Positions 13,514-25,128 of a stretch of DNA of 64,000 bases are shown in pieces. The stretch is from positions 21,577,254 through 21,641,253 of the forward strand of contig NC_064555.1 of the NCBI RefSeq assembly GCF_023856365.1. The letters run 5' to 3'. The stretch is from Brienomyrus brachyistius (Eukaryota; Chordata; Actinopteri; Osteoglossiformes; Mormyridae). The position numbers and the translations under genes were made by a program. Numbering within the stretch: position 1 is the stretch's first letter; every line of letters begins with the position of its first letter. The notes under the pieces were generated by a model. The model saw only the letters and a program-made list of their open reading frames with translations. It did no database searches and was not told where the DNA came from.

Positions 13514-14004
13514 TGAAACAGGCCACTGGTTTATGTGATACTTTGCATTGTATTGCAATGCAAAAGTTCTTCGGGATTTTTTTGTTATTTAAGTTGCCAC
13601 CTGTCCCGGAAAAATAATATTCTTTCTCGAGACACGAACTGTCCCGGTTTTTTTGTGAAAATGAACATCTAATTTAGAATTTCGTAGTTTCAAATGAAAC
13701 CTCACTTATTTTCCTTTTACCGCTGTTTGTTTTCTTCTTGGTCATGCTTATCTATCAAATCCTGTATCTGAAAATTGTTTAAAACTGGTATAAAAACAGC
13801 GACTATTGGATTGTCTGTTCTTTTATTTGATTGGTAGCATAAATACGAAGCTTAACTTGTTACCTAGCAACTGTGCGGACTGTCAGTCTGCTGCGCGCAT
13901 CTATATCCACGTCAAAGAAAAAGCGAATTCATTGTACAACTCAGATGGGGCGAAAAGAGAAAACTTTTCTGAATAGATAAGACACAGCCAAAGACACATG
14001 GGGG

Positions 14005-14164
14005 ATATTTTACAAAGCAGAATTTCCCAGTTAGCTGGATAACTTAAGCAAAACGTGAAAACTGACCAATAGAAGGAGAGATAAGCGACCATTTTATGGG
14101 ACAATCCTTATACAGTATTTGGCTTATGATATCTGGCGAATGAAAAAGACTGCTTTGTGGAATA
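14005..14164. mobile_element. Palindromic MITE B, related to MITE A
   Basis: The left end ttacaaagcagaattt..gttagctggataactta (14011-14046) is answered by a diverged inverted end ttatgatatctggcg..gactgctttgtgg (about 14125-14160). The terminal acaaagca and gttagc motifs are shared with the element 500 bp upstream, so both are probably copies of one non-autonomous family. Confidence 0.6.
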
Positions 14165-16189
14165 CCCCCTCCCCGTTCTCCGCCACAGGTGGTTCGTATC
14201 CATCCAAATGTTCAGTTAAATATGAAAGAAAAGCAGGTTAATTGATCATTCTTTGAGTATAAAGCATTCAAAGAGGGACAGCAGGGACTTTTGCAGGCAG
14301 CAGAAAGGGATGAGAGATACACATGGAAATGAGGAGAGAAATGTCAGTGTTAGGTTGTCCAAATTCATTAAGTAAAAAGGTTGTTTATAATTTATTATGA
14401 TGCGTATAATAATATGAGTATACCCTCGGACATATTAGGTAGGCAATGTGTATTTACTCATTAAAGCAAAAAAAATAAATAATTAAATCTAATGCCGAAA
14501 GGGACAACAGCAGACCAAGGAGCCCAGAGGGAGTGCAGCTGTGTCTGCATGCGTCAGGACAAATATACAGTGTAGGTAAGCACACATGTGACTATTGCAT
14601 GTGTGTCCACCCCCCCACCGCCGGGCCAGATTCGGTTCCCCCAATGAGAAACTCCTTCCGACACCACTACTTACAGTATATGTCAGATAGCAGGGGTTTG
14701 TTAATAACGCGCCGTGCCTGAGCCGTCATGCGCTGACGTCTGGTTTGGCTGTGGGTGCACGGTCCCCTTGCTGGGCTCCTAAGAGGAGCAGGCCAGTCTT
14801 CACCATGAAATGGCAGCTCAGCCCGTAGGAAATGTAGACACTGACCAATATTCTTATACGAGAGCTACACGAACTGAGCAAATGCAGCTGCACTATAGTC
14901 TCCTGGACGAACAGCATTAGTTACCGAGCCTCTGTATGAAACCCTGTAGTCTGAGCCACGCTCAGTCAAGACGGGGCTGCTAATGAAATACAACTTTTCG
15001 CTTAATTACCGATGTCAAAATAATTAATTAAATTATAATTACTCGGCAGGAATCGTATAAATTCTACAGGAACCAGAAACCATAATAATCAATAATAATT
15101 ATCTTGCTTAATGAGTCTGCGACGAAATTGTCTAGAGATTTTTGTTAATTGTAAAAAAAAATAGAATTACTTTAACAGGGAAGTGCGGGGGCTTAACGGG
15201 GGGTGTCGAAGTGTCTCACACAGGAAATCTGTGCAAAGTGTGTTTTGTGTTTCTGAAGAAAAATCTTCCATAACACTTATTTAGTACACGGTCGCAGTTT
15301 AAAATAACCTGAAAAGTAGACTGAGAATGAAACATCGGTGAGCCACAGAAGGGATAATTAAGATCTTAGATAGAAAAACATCATTAACATAATCAATGGA
15401 GATGAGGAGAAAATAAAACAGAAAATTGTTTCCATTTAAGTTGAAATGATCTTGCTTTAATTCAGGGGAAATGTAATTAAAATCCGACTATGGATTTATT
15501 TTTTTTCCGGGATGGTACCGTGAACAACAAATAAATAATGTTTAGCATTAATATTCACTGACAAAAATACTAAAAAATACTTCCGTGTGACGAGGTTTCC
15601 AGTAGCCTATAAACTAAAATAAATTCTAGAAAATTAGAAAAATACTTTTGAAAACACAATTCCTTTTTTTTATGGATTCCTGGATGATATATTTCACTAA
15701 AGAGTGAATTCATAAGACGATCAGATCAATTGCAGCGCAGTGTGTACCGTAACACTGGGGGTCCCGTCGGGGTGCTGATTCCGCTTTCCACGACCCCCGG
15801 CTGCTGCCCCATGGGTCACGGTGCCACCCTGACCCCATGGCATGAACTCAACCGTGCCACCGAAGGATGTGACTATAGAGCAAAACGTGATCCGAATCTG
15901 AGTTCCACTGCCCATGCCTTTCACCCAGTTTCCTACAGATCATTTATTGCAAAGGCGTATGGCAAGCTTTGAGTTTGGCCAAACCTTTGGATTGTATAAT
16001 GACTGACACACATAAACAAAATCAGTGTAAATATTAAGTGATTTCTCCTTTGGGATCGTTTTGCTGTTAAACAATTTATGAATCAAGCAGAGCAATTATA
16101 CGGCAAACAAGCCATCGAATGTGGATAGGGGAAGCGACCCCTCACAGGCCCTCTGGGTATCTCCTCTCATCAGCCAGTCACGGCGTCAG

Positions 16190-16425
16190 GAAGCTGATTT
16201 CCCCGGGGAGCGCGGCGTCGCGAATTTCTTAGGCGGTAGAAAATAAAATTAATAACGGCGCACGCAGAAGCCACCGGCGCATAACTCAGATCGCTGGCAG
16301 GCGGTGCGCTTTATCTACGGTGGGGGGATTCGCCGCCTTCAATTAGCGCGTGAAGGAAGGGGGCGGTGACGCAACGGCGACCCCGAAAGGGCCCGGTAAA
16401 CACTGCTCCGGAACCCGTCACAGAA
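16190..16425. promoter_or_regulatory. Second CpG-dense patch in KCNK9 intron 1
   Basis: Many CpGs in about 235 bp (gagcgcggcgtcgcgaa, aacggcgcacgcag, cgccgcc, gcgcgtg, gacgcaacggcgacc), again in an AT-rich setting. There is no protein-like open frame and no repeat family was recognised. It is a candidate regulatory element; the function is not demonstrated. Confidence 0.4.
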
Positions 16426-16589
16426 ATAATTCTGCTGGAATCACCAGAGCCTGTTTTCTTTGTGTTGGTTCTCACTGTATTAAAACGTCCCTTTACCAAA
16501 TGATCAGAGTGTGATATTTCAATCCTTTACTGGAATACCTTAAACGCCAGAGACAAAGAAGGAAATAGACAAAGGCCTCATGATTCTGT

Positions 16590-16630
16590 ACTGGATAAAT
16601 GATTGTAAGATGGATGGATGGATGGATGGA
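16590..16630 (+). repeat. (GGAT)n with short SINE/LINE tail
   Basis: ctggataaatgattgtaag immediately precedes (atgg)n. This is the gataag-ggtt-aag(GGAT)n signature of the dispersed tail family, in + orientation and heavily 5'-truncated. Confidence 0.6.
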
Positions 16631-17340
16631 AAATAAAAGGCGACAGAGAAAGCCAGGGTTGGATTCCAACCCACAGCCTTGCAGGTGAGATAACATGCTC
16701 AGTTTCCCTAGAAACACATGTATTCAAACTGTTTTTAAGTAAACTGCCATTTTCCTATCAGCTTGAAGCTTATTTTTCTTTGTACTATTTAAGTTAATCA
16801 AAGTCCAGCGTTTTGATGTGTGCCTTTTGAACAAAGAGCGGCCTACGGATGTACCTGTCCTGAATGGTATGGAAATCAGAAAGTGCTTCAAAAAGCGTGA
16901 CTTCAGACTGTTTGACATGGTGTCTGAATTGGTGCTAGAATATGAACGAACCAACAAACCTTGGTTGTACAAAGATGTGCGACAGGCAAATTAAAGGTAT
17001 GCATCTGCATCCCTAGCTAGATGGCATGAGGCTCACTAAGTGCAAATATGGAGCGGAAATCTGCCACATGTTGGATTAATAATACATCTCGCTTTATTAG
17101 CACCGAAAGGCTAAGAAAGATTGGGAAATGAAATATGAGTTAATAAATATATCATGAATTGGAGGAATGTGCTGTATAAAATTCTTCTTGAAGCTGAAGT
17201 TTTGTGATTTTTAAAAATGATTTAAATTTTTTTTACTTTCTCACTTTTAATTTGTGGAAAGTGAAAATATGTGGCATTTTGTCATGAAGGCATCCTGATA
17301 TGCAGTGTGGTCTGCATGCACTCAAGAAAACATATATTGA

Positions 17341-17414
17341 CTATGCAGTGGTGGCTCAGTGAATAGTGCTGTGTACTCATTCCACTCAGGGCGAGCTTTT
17401 GGATTTTACCTCTG

Positions 17415-17484
<70 letters not shown>
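17341..17484 (+). repeat. SINE head-like sequence plus (GT)n
   Basis: ggtggctcagtgaatagtgctgtg resembles the 5' head of fish tRNA-derived SINEs (ggtggctcagtggttagcactg type). It runs into a (GT)n microsatellite of about 33 units (17416-17482). The matching body and tail are not directly attached; a tail of similar type lies at 19049-19262, beyond the Tc1-like element. Confidence 0.55.
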
Positions 17485-17500
17485 TGGAGGGGGGCATGTA

Positions 17501-18740
17501 CACTTATATGGATAAAAGTATTGGGACACCAGGCCATTACACCCACAAGAACTTTTATGACATCTCATTCTAAATCCATCAATATGGAATTGGTCCCCCC
17601 CCCCCTTAGCAGCTATAACAGCTACCACTCTTCTGGGAAGCCTTTCCACAAGATTTTGGAGTGTATCTGTAGGAATTTCTGCCGCTTCATCCAGAAGAGG
17701 ATATGTGAGGTCAGGCACTGATGTTGGACATGAAGGCCTGGCTCACAATCTCCATTCGAGTTCCAAAGGTGTTTGATGGAGCTGAGGTCTGTGTTGGCAA
17801 GTCAGATTCTTCCACACTAAACGCACCCAACCATGTCATTATGGACCTTCCTTTGTGCACTGGGGCACAGTTGTGCTGGAACAGAAAAGGGCCTTCCTTC
17901 CCCAAACTGGCCCCACAAAGTTAGAAGCACAGAATTGTCCAAAATGTCTTGGTATGCTGAAGCATTAAGAGTTCCCTTTTCTGGAACTAAGGGGCCAAGC
18001 CCAACCCCTGAAAAACAACCCCATACCATTATTTCTCCTCCACCAAACTTTAAAGTTGCCACAATGCGGTCAGACAGGTAACGTTCTCCTGGCAACCGCC
18101 AAACCCAGACTCATCCGTCTGACTGCCAGACAGAGAGGCATAATTCATCACTTCACAGAACAGGTTTCCACTGCTCCAAAGTTCAGTGGCCGCGTGCTTT
18201 ACACCACTCCATCCTACGATTGGCATTGTGCTTGGTGATGTAAGGCTTGCATGCAGCTTCTCAGCGATAGAAGCCCATTCCATGAAGCTCCCGGTGCACA
18301 GTTACTGTGCTGGAGTTAATGCTAGAGGAAGATTGGAACTTGTTGTTATTGAGTCAACAGAGCGTTGGCGCCTGTAACGTACTATGCGCCTCGGTACTTG
18401 GCACCCTGCTCTGGTCCTTTATATGGCTTTACCACTTCGTGGCTGAGTTGCTGTTGTATCCAATTGCTTCAACTTTACAATAATATCACTTACAGTCGAC
18501 CATGGAATATCTAGCCGGGAAGACATTTCACGTATTGTCTTATTGTAATAGTGACATCCTATGACAATATCATGCTTGAATTCACCGAGCTCTTCAGAAT
18601 TAACCATTCTTTTACCAATGTTTGTATATCTGACTGCATGGCTAGGTGCTTGATTTTTTATACTTGTGGCAATGGGTCCGAATGAAACTCCTGAATTCAG
18701 TAATAATGAGATGCGTCCCAATACTTTTGTCTATATGCTG
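17501..18740 (-). mobile_element. Tc1/mariner-like DNA transposon
   Basis: The element is about 1.24 kb, bounded by TA at 17499-17500 and 18741-18742 as expected for Tc1/mariner target duplication. Its terminal inverted repeats are about 30 bp: both ends read inward as CA..ATATxGAxAAAAGTATTGGGAC. Reading the minus strand gives a helix-turn-helix region followed by a DDE transposase region, broken by several frame changes. The terminal repeats are better kept than the coding region. Confidence 0.9.
17590..18610 (-). pseudogene. Tc1-like transposase, disrupted
   Basis: In minus-strand order: an N-terminal paired-like helix-turn-helix at about 18430-18606 (motif TIREMSSRLDIPWSTVSDII). Next come DDE-domain pieces at about 17817-18095 ([25 protein letters not shown]), about 17711-17905 ([15 protein letters not shown]) and about 17580-17718 (LVERLPRRVVAVIAAKGG). 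The pieces lie in different frames with stops between them, so no full-length transposase can be made. Family members are usually about 340 residues. Inactive relic. Confidence 0.88.
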
Positions 18741-18744
18741 TATA

Positions 18745-18999
18745 TATTCCATTGTGTGGACCATATGTTTCCACAATGTGATAAAAAAAACCTGGCGTTT
18801 TGATCTTGTGGGTGACATTTTTTCATTCCCCACACAGGGAAACTCAGTTTTGTAAAATTTTGTGACTGCAATCAAAAAATAAAAATGGCAAAAGTCTTGT
18901 ATTTTGTTTGGTTACTTATGGTTAAGGTTAGGGCTGGGTGGGGGTTATCATAGATGGGATTAGAGTTATGTCTATATGAATTGTATGTCTGTCTGTGTC

Positions 19000-19048
<49 letters not shown>
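18745..19048 (+). repeat. Dispersed repeat ending in (GT)n
   Basis: Starts near a dyad (ttgtgtggaccatatg-tttccacaatgtg) and carries gtgactgcaatcaaaaaa and ttttgtttggttacttatg-ttaaggttagggctgg, then a (GT)n run (19001-19048). The reverse complement of 50757-50960 has the same blocks in the same order, so this is a family present twice in the window. Confidence 0.75.
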
Positions 19049-19052
<4 letters not shown>

Positions 19053-19262
19053 TGTGCATGTTCTTTCCTGCCTCACGTGGGGTTTCCGCCTACAATCCAA
19101 TGACATACAGGCGAATTGGCATCTCTAATTCGCCTGCAGCGTTCCGGCGATGGACCGATATCCTGTCCAAGGTGTAGCCCTTCTGCTCACTCATGCTGCG
19201 TGGATTAGGGTCCAGACCCCTCTGTGATGCTGTCCAGGATAAGTGGTTGCAAGATGGATAGA
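19049..19262 (+). repeat. SINE/LINE 3' body and tail
   Basis: gtgcatgttctttcctgcctcacgtggggtttccgcc is followed by a gcgaattggcatctctaattcgcc block, a gatggaccgatatcctgtccaaggtgta block and gataagtggttgcaagatggatag. This order is the standard 3' half of a family common in fish (gcatgttct...ggggtttcc...aattgg...ggataagtggtt...ggat). Non-coding. Confidence 0.7.
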
Positions 19263-19787
19263 TAAATGTATGTCTTGTGCCAACCAGGAACCAGCCACTC
19301 TTCCATTCCTCAAAGACTCTTTCTTTTCTATAAATGTCCTTCCACTTTTCTTAAATATGAGGGGCCAGTTTCATTATATAACCATGTTGATGTCTAAATG
19401 AGTCAGCAGTTTGGTCTTGGATCTGAAGTCCAATTAGGCTAAAAGCTTTACTGGCTACTTTTAAACTTTCTTTTATCAATAACATCCATGATTCCAAACC
19501 CTCTAATACTCAACAAGGGAAGAAACTTCTAGCTAATTAAAAATGTCCCTAATCTTTGAACCCTGATAAGATAAATGGGTCATTTCAGTCAGAATCTTAT
19601 TTCACACCTTTTGTAGCAGCAACGAAGGATTCATTTCACATACTTTGTAAACAAGGCCAAGTGGACATTTGTTTCCTTGGGAATGGAGCGGAAGAGTGCA
19701 ATTAGAGCTGGCCGTTCAAGGTATTCAGTAGGTGTCTCTTTGCATAGACAGACCCTAATTACCATTTGCTGCTTGTGTCCCCCATAG

Positions 19788-20629
19788 GCTATGGGCATGC
19801 AGCCCCAGGCACGGACGCTGGGAAGGCTTTCTGCATGTTCTACGCAGTCCTGGGCATCCCACTGACACTGGTGATGTTCCAGAGCCTGGGTGAGCGCATG
19901 AACACCTTCGTCAAGTACCTCCTGAAGCGCATCAAGAAGTGCTGCGGCATGCGGATCACGGACGTTTCCATGGAGAACATGGTGACAGTGGGCTTCTTCT
20001 CCTGCATGGGCACGCTGTGCATTGGGGCCGCCGCCTTCTCCCATTACGAGGACTGGAGCTTCTTCCAGTCGTATTACTACTGTTTTATCACATTGACTAC
20101 CATAGGATTTGGGGACTTTGTGGCTCTTCAGAAGAACCGGGCCCTGCAGAGGAAGCCCCTATACGTGGCCTTCAGCTTCATGTACATCCTTGTGGGCCTG
20201 ACGGTCATCGGGGCCTTCTTGAACCTGGTGGTCCTTCGCTTCCTGACCATGAACAGTGAGGACGAGCGGCGGGACGCAGAGGAGCGAGCCTCGCTGGCGG
20301 GCAACCGCAACAGCATGATCATTCACATCCAGGAGGACTCCCAGCACGGAAGGCAGCGCTACAAGGGCGACGTGACGGACCTGCAGTCCGTCTGCTCATG
20401 CATGTGCTACCGCTCGCACGAGTTCACCAGCCGCGTCGTCTCCCAGCAGAACTCCTTCAGCTCCCAGCTGAACCCCCAATACTTTCACTCGGTCTCCTAC
20501 AAGATCGAGGAGATCTCCCCCAGCACCTTGAAGAACAGCTTCTTCCCATCTCCCGTCAGCTCGGTCTCTCCCGGCCTCCATAGCTTCACAGACAATCACC
20601 GGCTAATGAAAAGGCGGAAATCGATTTGA
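19788..20629 (+). CDS. kcnk9: KCNK9 (TASK-3) two-pore K+ channel, last exon
   Basis: Plasma-membrane K2P leak channel subunit that sets resting potential and is inhibited by external acid and Gq-coupled receptors; it works as a dimer. The exon follows a ccccatag acceptor and begins at the second base of the first filter glycine. With a 94-codon-plus-1-base exon 1, as in mammals, the protein would be 374 residues, equal to human TASK-3. In that numbering: filter 1 GYGH at 95-98 with the proton-sensing His98, M2 at about 106-128, M3 at about 157-179, pore 2 TTIGFGD at 198-204, and M4 at about 219-246 including Gly236, the residue altered in Birk-Barel syndrome. The VLRFLT halothane/receptor-response motif is at 243-248. 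The cytosolic tail ends LMKRRKSI, the C-terminal 14-3-3 release-from-ER motif (Val in mammals, Ile here). KCNK9 is preferred over KCNK3 because of the KRRKS ending and the [20 protein letters not shown] stretch. Exon 1 is outside the window. Confidence 0.96.
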
Positions 20630-22690
20630 GCCTACAATAACGTTTAGCTTTTCGATTTATAACTTAGATTCCAAATGCTGCTCCCACCAAATGTCGTTTT
20701 AGCACTTTTTTTTGGGTTCAAATACTCACACACATTAATGCGCACATGGAAATAAGGACACACCAACACGTTTGGTTTGCATCACTCACGGCTGAGGGAT
20801 GCAAAGCATGACGCATGGATATATAAACGTCTTTTTCGTTTTATTTTCCTTCCAGACTATTAAAAAAAAAAAAAATCATACCTTATTATCTTACACATGC
20901 AACACATTAACCCTCCCACTTTGGACGGGTTCGAGTAATACCGTGTCATACCCACTTCTGCATCCTAAAGCTTCAGTTAAAGGATGGGTGGAGAGAAATA
21001 TTTTCGAAATGTATATGTCTGTCTTACCAAGACTTGAATTGATCGCAGCTGTGCGATTCCAGTGCCACAGTAGAGACAGAAATAATTTTAAAATGACTTT
21101 AAAGCATCAAGTATTATTTTCTATAAGCAATTATATTTAGAAACAGGAGACTGGATTCTTTTACATCGATGTAATCATGCCAAAATACTAGCCAACCAGA
21201 GCATGTGCATTAAATGTCAAAAAATGGGTGTGCGATGGATATTAGAATTTATTTCAATTTATTTTTCATTTTTTTAAAAGGAGATTTAATATATGGTATA
21301 TGTATCTGTACATATGGTTTTTCCAGATCGTGTAAAAAGGGCAAAGGGGAAGCGTAAGTTTTTTTAAAGCTTGCCAGTTGTTGGATGCATGTACTTTATA
21401 TAATTGGTTTGCTTACTGGGAAAGAGGGAAAAAAAGAATAGAAATCTAGCAGTTGAATTAAAAGTTAAAAGCAAATAACCTTGGAATGTTTTTTTTAGAG
21501 AAATATCTTGTTTTATTCTCTTTTTATTTCCCACTTTATATAATTTCGATAACTAAGGCTAGACAAAACTGTATCGCATCTTTGCTTTCTTGGCTGTTGA
21601 TTAAAATGTCTTATTTGTTAAAGAGACGAAAGACGTGAAATGGGTTATTGTAATATTTGCTCTCAGGTTTAGGATGGATGGAACTCTTTTTGCTTTCTAA
21701 CACTGGAGCGACGGTATCTGGCGTTTTTGAATATTAATGCTGAGCTCTCCCGTCTGCATGACATAGACATATCAATCTTTTTGTTTCTTTAAAAGGTAAA
21801 TGTAAACATTTTCTCAGGAAAAGCTCATTTGAGATGCATCATCTTGTTATGCGAGGTTTCCTGCCAGATCAAGTGTGTTTTGGCTAGCTGTATACCACAG
21901 TGCTGCCCTCGGTGCGAGTGACTGCAGAGCTGCCGAGGGCTGGAATACTTTATGAGCAATTCTGTAAGAAGGTTAGTAGCAAAGGCAGGAATCCATGCAT
22001 TAAATGGCCACGCCTACTATTCAGCCTGATGTCAAGGATGGGAAGATAAAAACAATGGTGTGTCAAGGAACGATCGAGGGAAAAAGTCATTTCTAAAACC
22101 ACAAATCACAGACCTCCTTCTCCTCCTCCATTCCTTGGGCTGTTAAGGCTGCCGTTGTAAATAATAACACTGTAATTACTGTGTGATACCTTAATACTCT
22201 CCGGAAAAGCAGAACGGTGCTAAGCCAAATGGATGATGTCATTCTCATAGCGTTTCTGAGCCCTCATAGGTTCATTTGACACACTAGTTGTTGTTTTCTT
22301 TCCTTTTTTAACATGAATGTGTTCGCCGAGTTCGCGTCAGGGTAGCACTGTTTAGTACCATTGTTTTTCCTCTCACCATGTGGATCGTTATATAAGGGAG
22401 ACCCATCCTGTATTTTCCACTATATGTAAGAAACCTGACTGCTATCGATGTGACTGCCATACTACCACCATTCTGCTTCTCTGGAGTTTAACCCCTGTGT
22501 CTGGCCAGCTGCATATGAACTTTGGCCACAAGGGTTCAAACACAATTGTCCTCAGTGGAATGACTCTTCCAACTGGCTATTCGTTATGATAATCTTATGA
22601 TGTGATTTTCTACGAAAGGCTTGGATGTGCATGGTATACATTCCAGGGATGACAAAATGCTGTGGGAAACTTATAAAATAAACATAGATA
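20630..22690 (+). other. kcnk9: Probable KCNK9 3'UTR with polyA signal
   Basis: About 2 kb of AT-rich sequence without repeats of the dispersed families and without credible frames. The first canonical AATAAA after the stop that I noted is at 22677-22682; another lies at 22860-22865. A long 3'UTR ending near 22.7 or 22.9 kb is plausible but rests only on these signals. Confidence 0.4.
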
Positions 22691-22699
22691 TTTATTTTG

Positions 22700-24880
22700 G
22701 GCTTGTAACATGTAAGTTAATTTCTGAATGATTCTGACTCACAGTTTGAAAATGATACTCATTAAGGTCTTACTTTACAACTGAGCAATCCCACCCCCTC
22801 AAATTATTGAACAAGCTTATATTTTATTAAGGTAGAGGTAAATGTAATATACGGATCTAAATAAAAGATTTTATAAATAATATATAGTATTATAGGACAT
22901 TATCCACTATAATTTAGAAAGTGCAAAATGAATTTGCTTTTTCATTTTTCTATTTCCTTTCATGTATGATTTACACATCTGCCGCCATCTGCTCTGGTGC
23001 CATTCAGTTTATCAGGTCATATATTTTGATACTGTGTCTAGAAATGGTGTTATATTTATCTCAAAGAGCAAAACTGTAGTTAAAATTAGCTAAACTCAGA
23101 GCCCATGCGCCAACACCAGCACGGTCCCATGTGCAGTCCAGGCTAATTTATATAATTCCTCTCTATATTTTATAACCAATCAGGACTCAGAATAACTGAT
23201 AGAAATTCCAGTTCTTGGGAAAACCTTTTTTAAACTCTTTTTGATGCAATCTCTGCAGCGTTCTAATAGCAAAAATTAAGGTGTCTTTATTTTCCATTTC
23301 AACCTTCAATGTATGAATAACACACATAGTGACTGCAGTTACAGTGACTACAGAATTGCTCATAAACTTTGGATCCTTGATAAATGTTCAGCAGTGCAGA
23401 GTTTTTTTTTTTTTTCCTGGGAATTTGGGTTGTATCCGATTAATTTTATGCTGTCTGTGCAATTTGTTAAGCAATGTGAAAGCATTCAGAAAGAAAATAT
23501 GTATGCATCTTTCAGCTGGCCCATGTGGAAAGAGGATGCTGTGGCCTTGATGGAAACCTACAACAGGGCGTTGATCTGTAGCTGCGGACTGGGACCTCCA
23601 CTCCCTCAGCGTCACAGGAAGGAGGGAGGTGGCTCCGTACCAACAGACGGGCGCCCATGGGATGTTTGGTTGTGACTCTGTGATGTGGGCCAACAGTAAT
23701 CATCAAACGTGACAACAGAAGTTCACTGGGATTTTCGCCATCCAAAATCAGAATTTTAAGAATTAACCACTGTGGTCCAAGCTTGATTCTTGTATGTGGA
23801 GTGTCTCACCTCCTTCAGTTCTTCTTTAGTCCTATTTATTTGTTTTTCTTAATGTGCTACAAAGCAGCTACGTGCATGAACTGAAACCTGTTTTTTTTTT
23901 TTTTTTTTTTGGAACGCTTGGATAACGAGGGTTATGAATATTTCAATATGAACATTTCAGTTTCCCCTGTCTTTGTTCTGCCTCTGAGCAAATGTAATCG
24001 AGACAGGATCTGCAGGTGTACGGTAGTTTTTATAACCAGTAGCTTTGAGAAATTCCGTCGATAAAGGTCGACTCCTGGGACACAAGCTGCGGTGGGGAAA
24101 ACTGCATCACTTCTTGTTTGTTCAAATTAAAACCCAAATTGTACTTAAAAACAGGTAACTGACCTTTGGATTTATTTTGTTATTAATTTTCCTTCTTGTA
24201 TTGCTTTAAACATTGTCTCAGTATCACCCCAAAATCTTTGAAACAAGAAGTTTAAGACGTTTATATTAGCACCACAAAGAACTGTAAATTATGTTATCCC
24301 TAACTAGACATAATATCACATATATTCATAGATAATACACATATATAATTATATATCATTAGCAAGTAGAAGTAAAGTAAAATTGAGAAAATTGAGGAAA
24401 ACAAATACAATGTTACGATACAATATATGAACACTGATCGAGTGCAAACCTTACGACTTATTTGCATTATAGTTAAAAAATGATGTTCATATTCTAGAAA
24501 ATCTATGCATTCAATTAAATATTACTATACGGTGTTTGAAAAGAAGACTCACTGTTAAGGGTTAAGCCTTTATCATTATATCAACCAAGAGTCGGTCATT
24601 GCGGATTTTTATTTTCAAAGGAGGGAATTCATGCCGGGACATTTAAGAACTTAATGACATGGTCACTCAGGTAAATTGTAATTGGTTCATTCGTATAACT
24701 GATGTGCTGAAAAGAAGCAAAAGTTATTATTACCAAAGTTGCTGTAGTATGTGATGCTGGTGCTGAGGGATGAAATTAGAGAGTAAAGAAGGTTAATTAT
24801 GAATGTGATTGACCTGATTTTCTTAAGACAGTAGAAACAGAGCTGTTGTTATCGTAGCCCTTGTGTGGAGGAGGCGCTGA
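22700..24880. other. Intergenic, nothing recognised
   Basis: AT-rich sequence between KCNK9 and the next gene. It contains poly-T runs near 23401 and 23890 and no recognisable repeat, RNA gene or protein-like frame. A frame at 23313-23675 has no family resemblance and reads through a poly-T run. Confidence 0.5.
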
Positions 24881-24888
24881 GGAGCTGA

Positions 24889-25128
24889 CTCCTAGGGTGA
24901 CTCCTCGGGTGACTCCTCAGGTGACTCCTCGAGTGACTCCTCGGGTGACTCCTCGAGTGACTCCTCGGGTGACTCCTCAAGTGAGTCCTCGGGTGACTCC
25001 TCGGGTGACTCCTCAAGTGAGTCCTCGGGTGACTCCTCGGGTGACTCCTCAAGTGAGTCCTCGGGTGACTCCTCAAGTGAGTCCTCGGGTGACTCCTCAA
25101 GTGAGTCCTCAGGTGACTCCTCGGGTGA
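24889..25128. repeat. 12-bp minisatellite (GTGACTCCTCGG variants)
   Basis: About 20 tandem 12-bp units alternating gtgactcctcgg with gtgagtcctcgg or gtgactcctcaa, with a 36-bp higher-order pattern in the right half. As 12 is a multiple of 3, frames stay open through it on both strands: the minus strand reads as SPEE/SPED/SLEE repeats and the plus strand as TPRV/TPQV repeats. There is no splice or start context that would make either a real protein. Confidence 0.93.

Larger units (their letters stand above)
1..19787 (+). other. KCNK9 intron 1 (3' portion) with repeats
   Basis: This is non-coding sequence upstream of the KCNK9 last exon. It is interpreted as intron 1 because the exon at 19788 starts inside the first pore-filter glycine codon, so coding exon 1 must lie upstream. 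I found no sequence in this stretch resembling the TASK N-terminus, so exon 1 is placed left of the window. Identifiable repeats are listed separately. The remaining stretches (for example 150-2500, 10160-12000, 12130-13360, 14165-16190) hold only unremarkable AT-rich sequence with scattered short open frames that show no domain, no splice-site context and no plausible composition. Confidence 0.75.

Noticed and set aside
17359..17721. Plus- and minus-strand frames across the (GT)n run and Tc1 end
   Set aside because: Cys-Val or Thr-His repeats from the microsatellite fused to transposase fragments.
1..19787. Search for KCNK9 coding exon 1
   Set aside because: No frame in this interval resembles the TASK N-terminus or the residues preceding the first pore filter, so exon 1 is placed upstream of the window.
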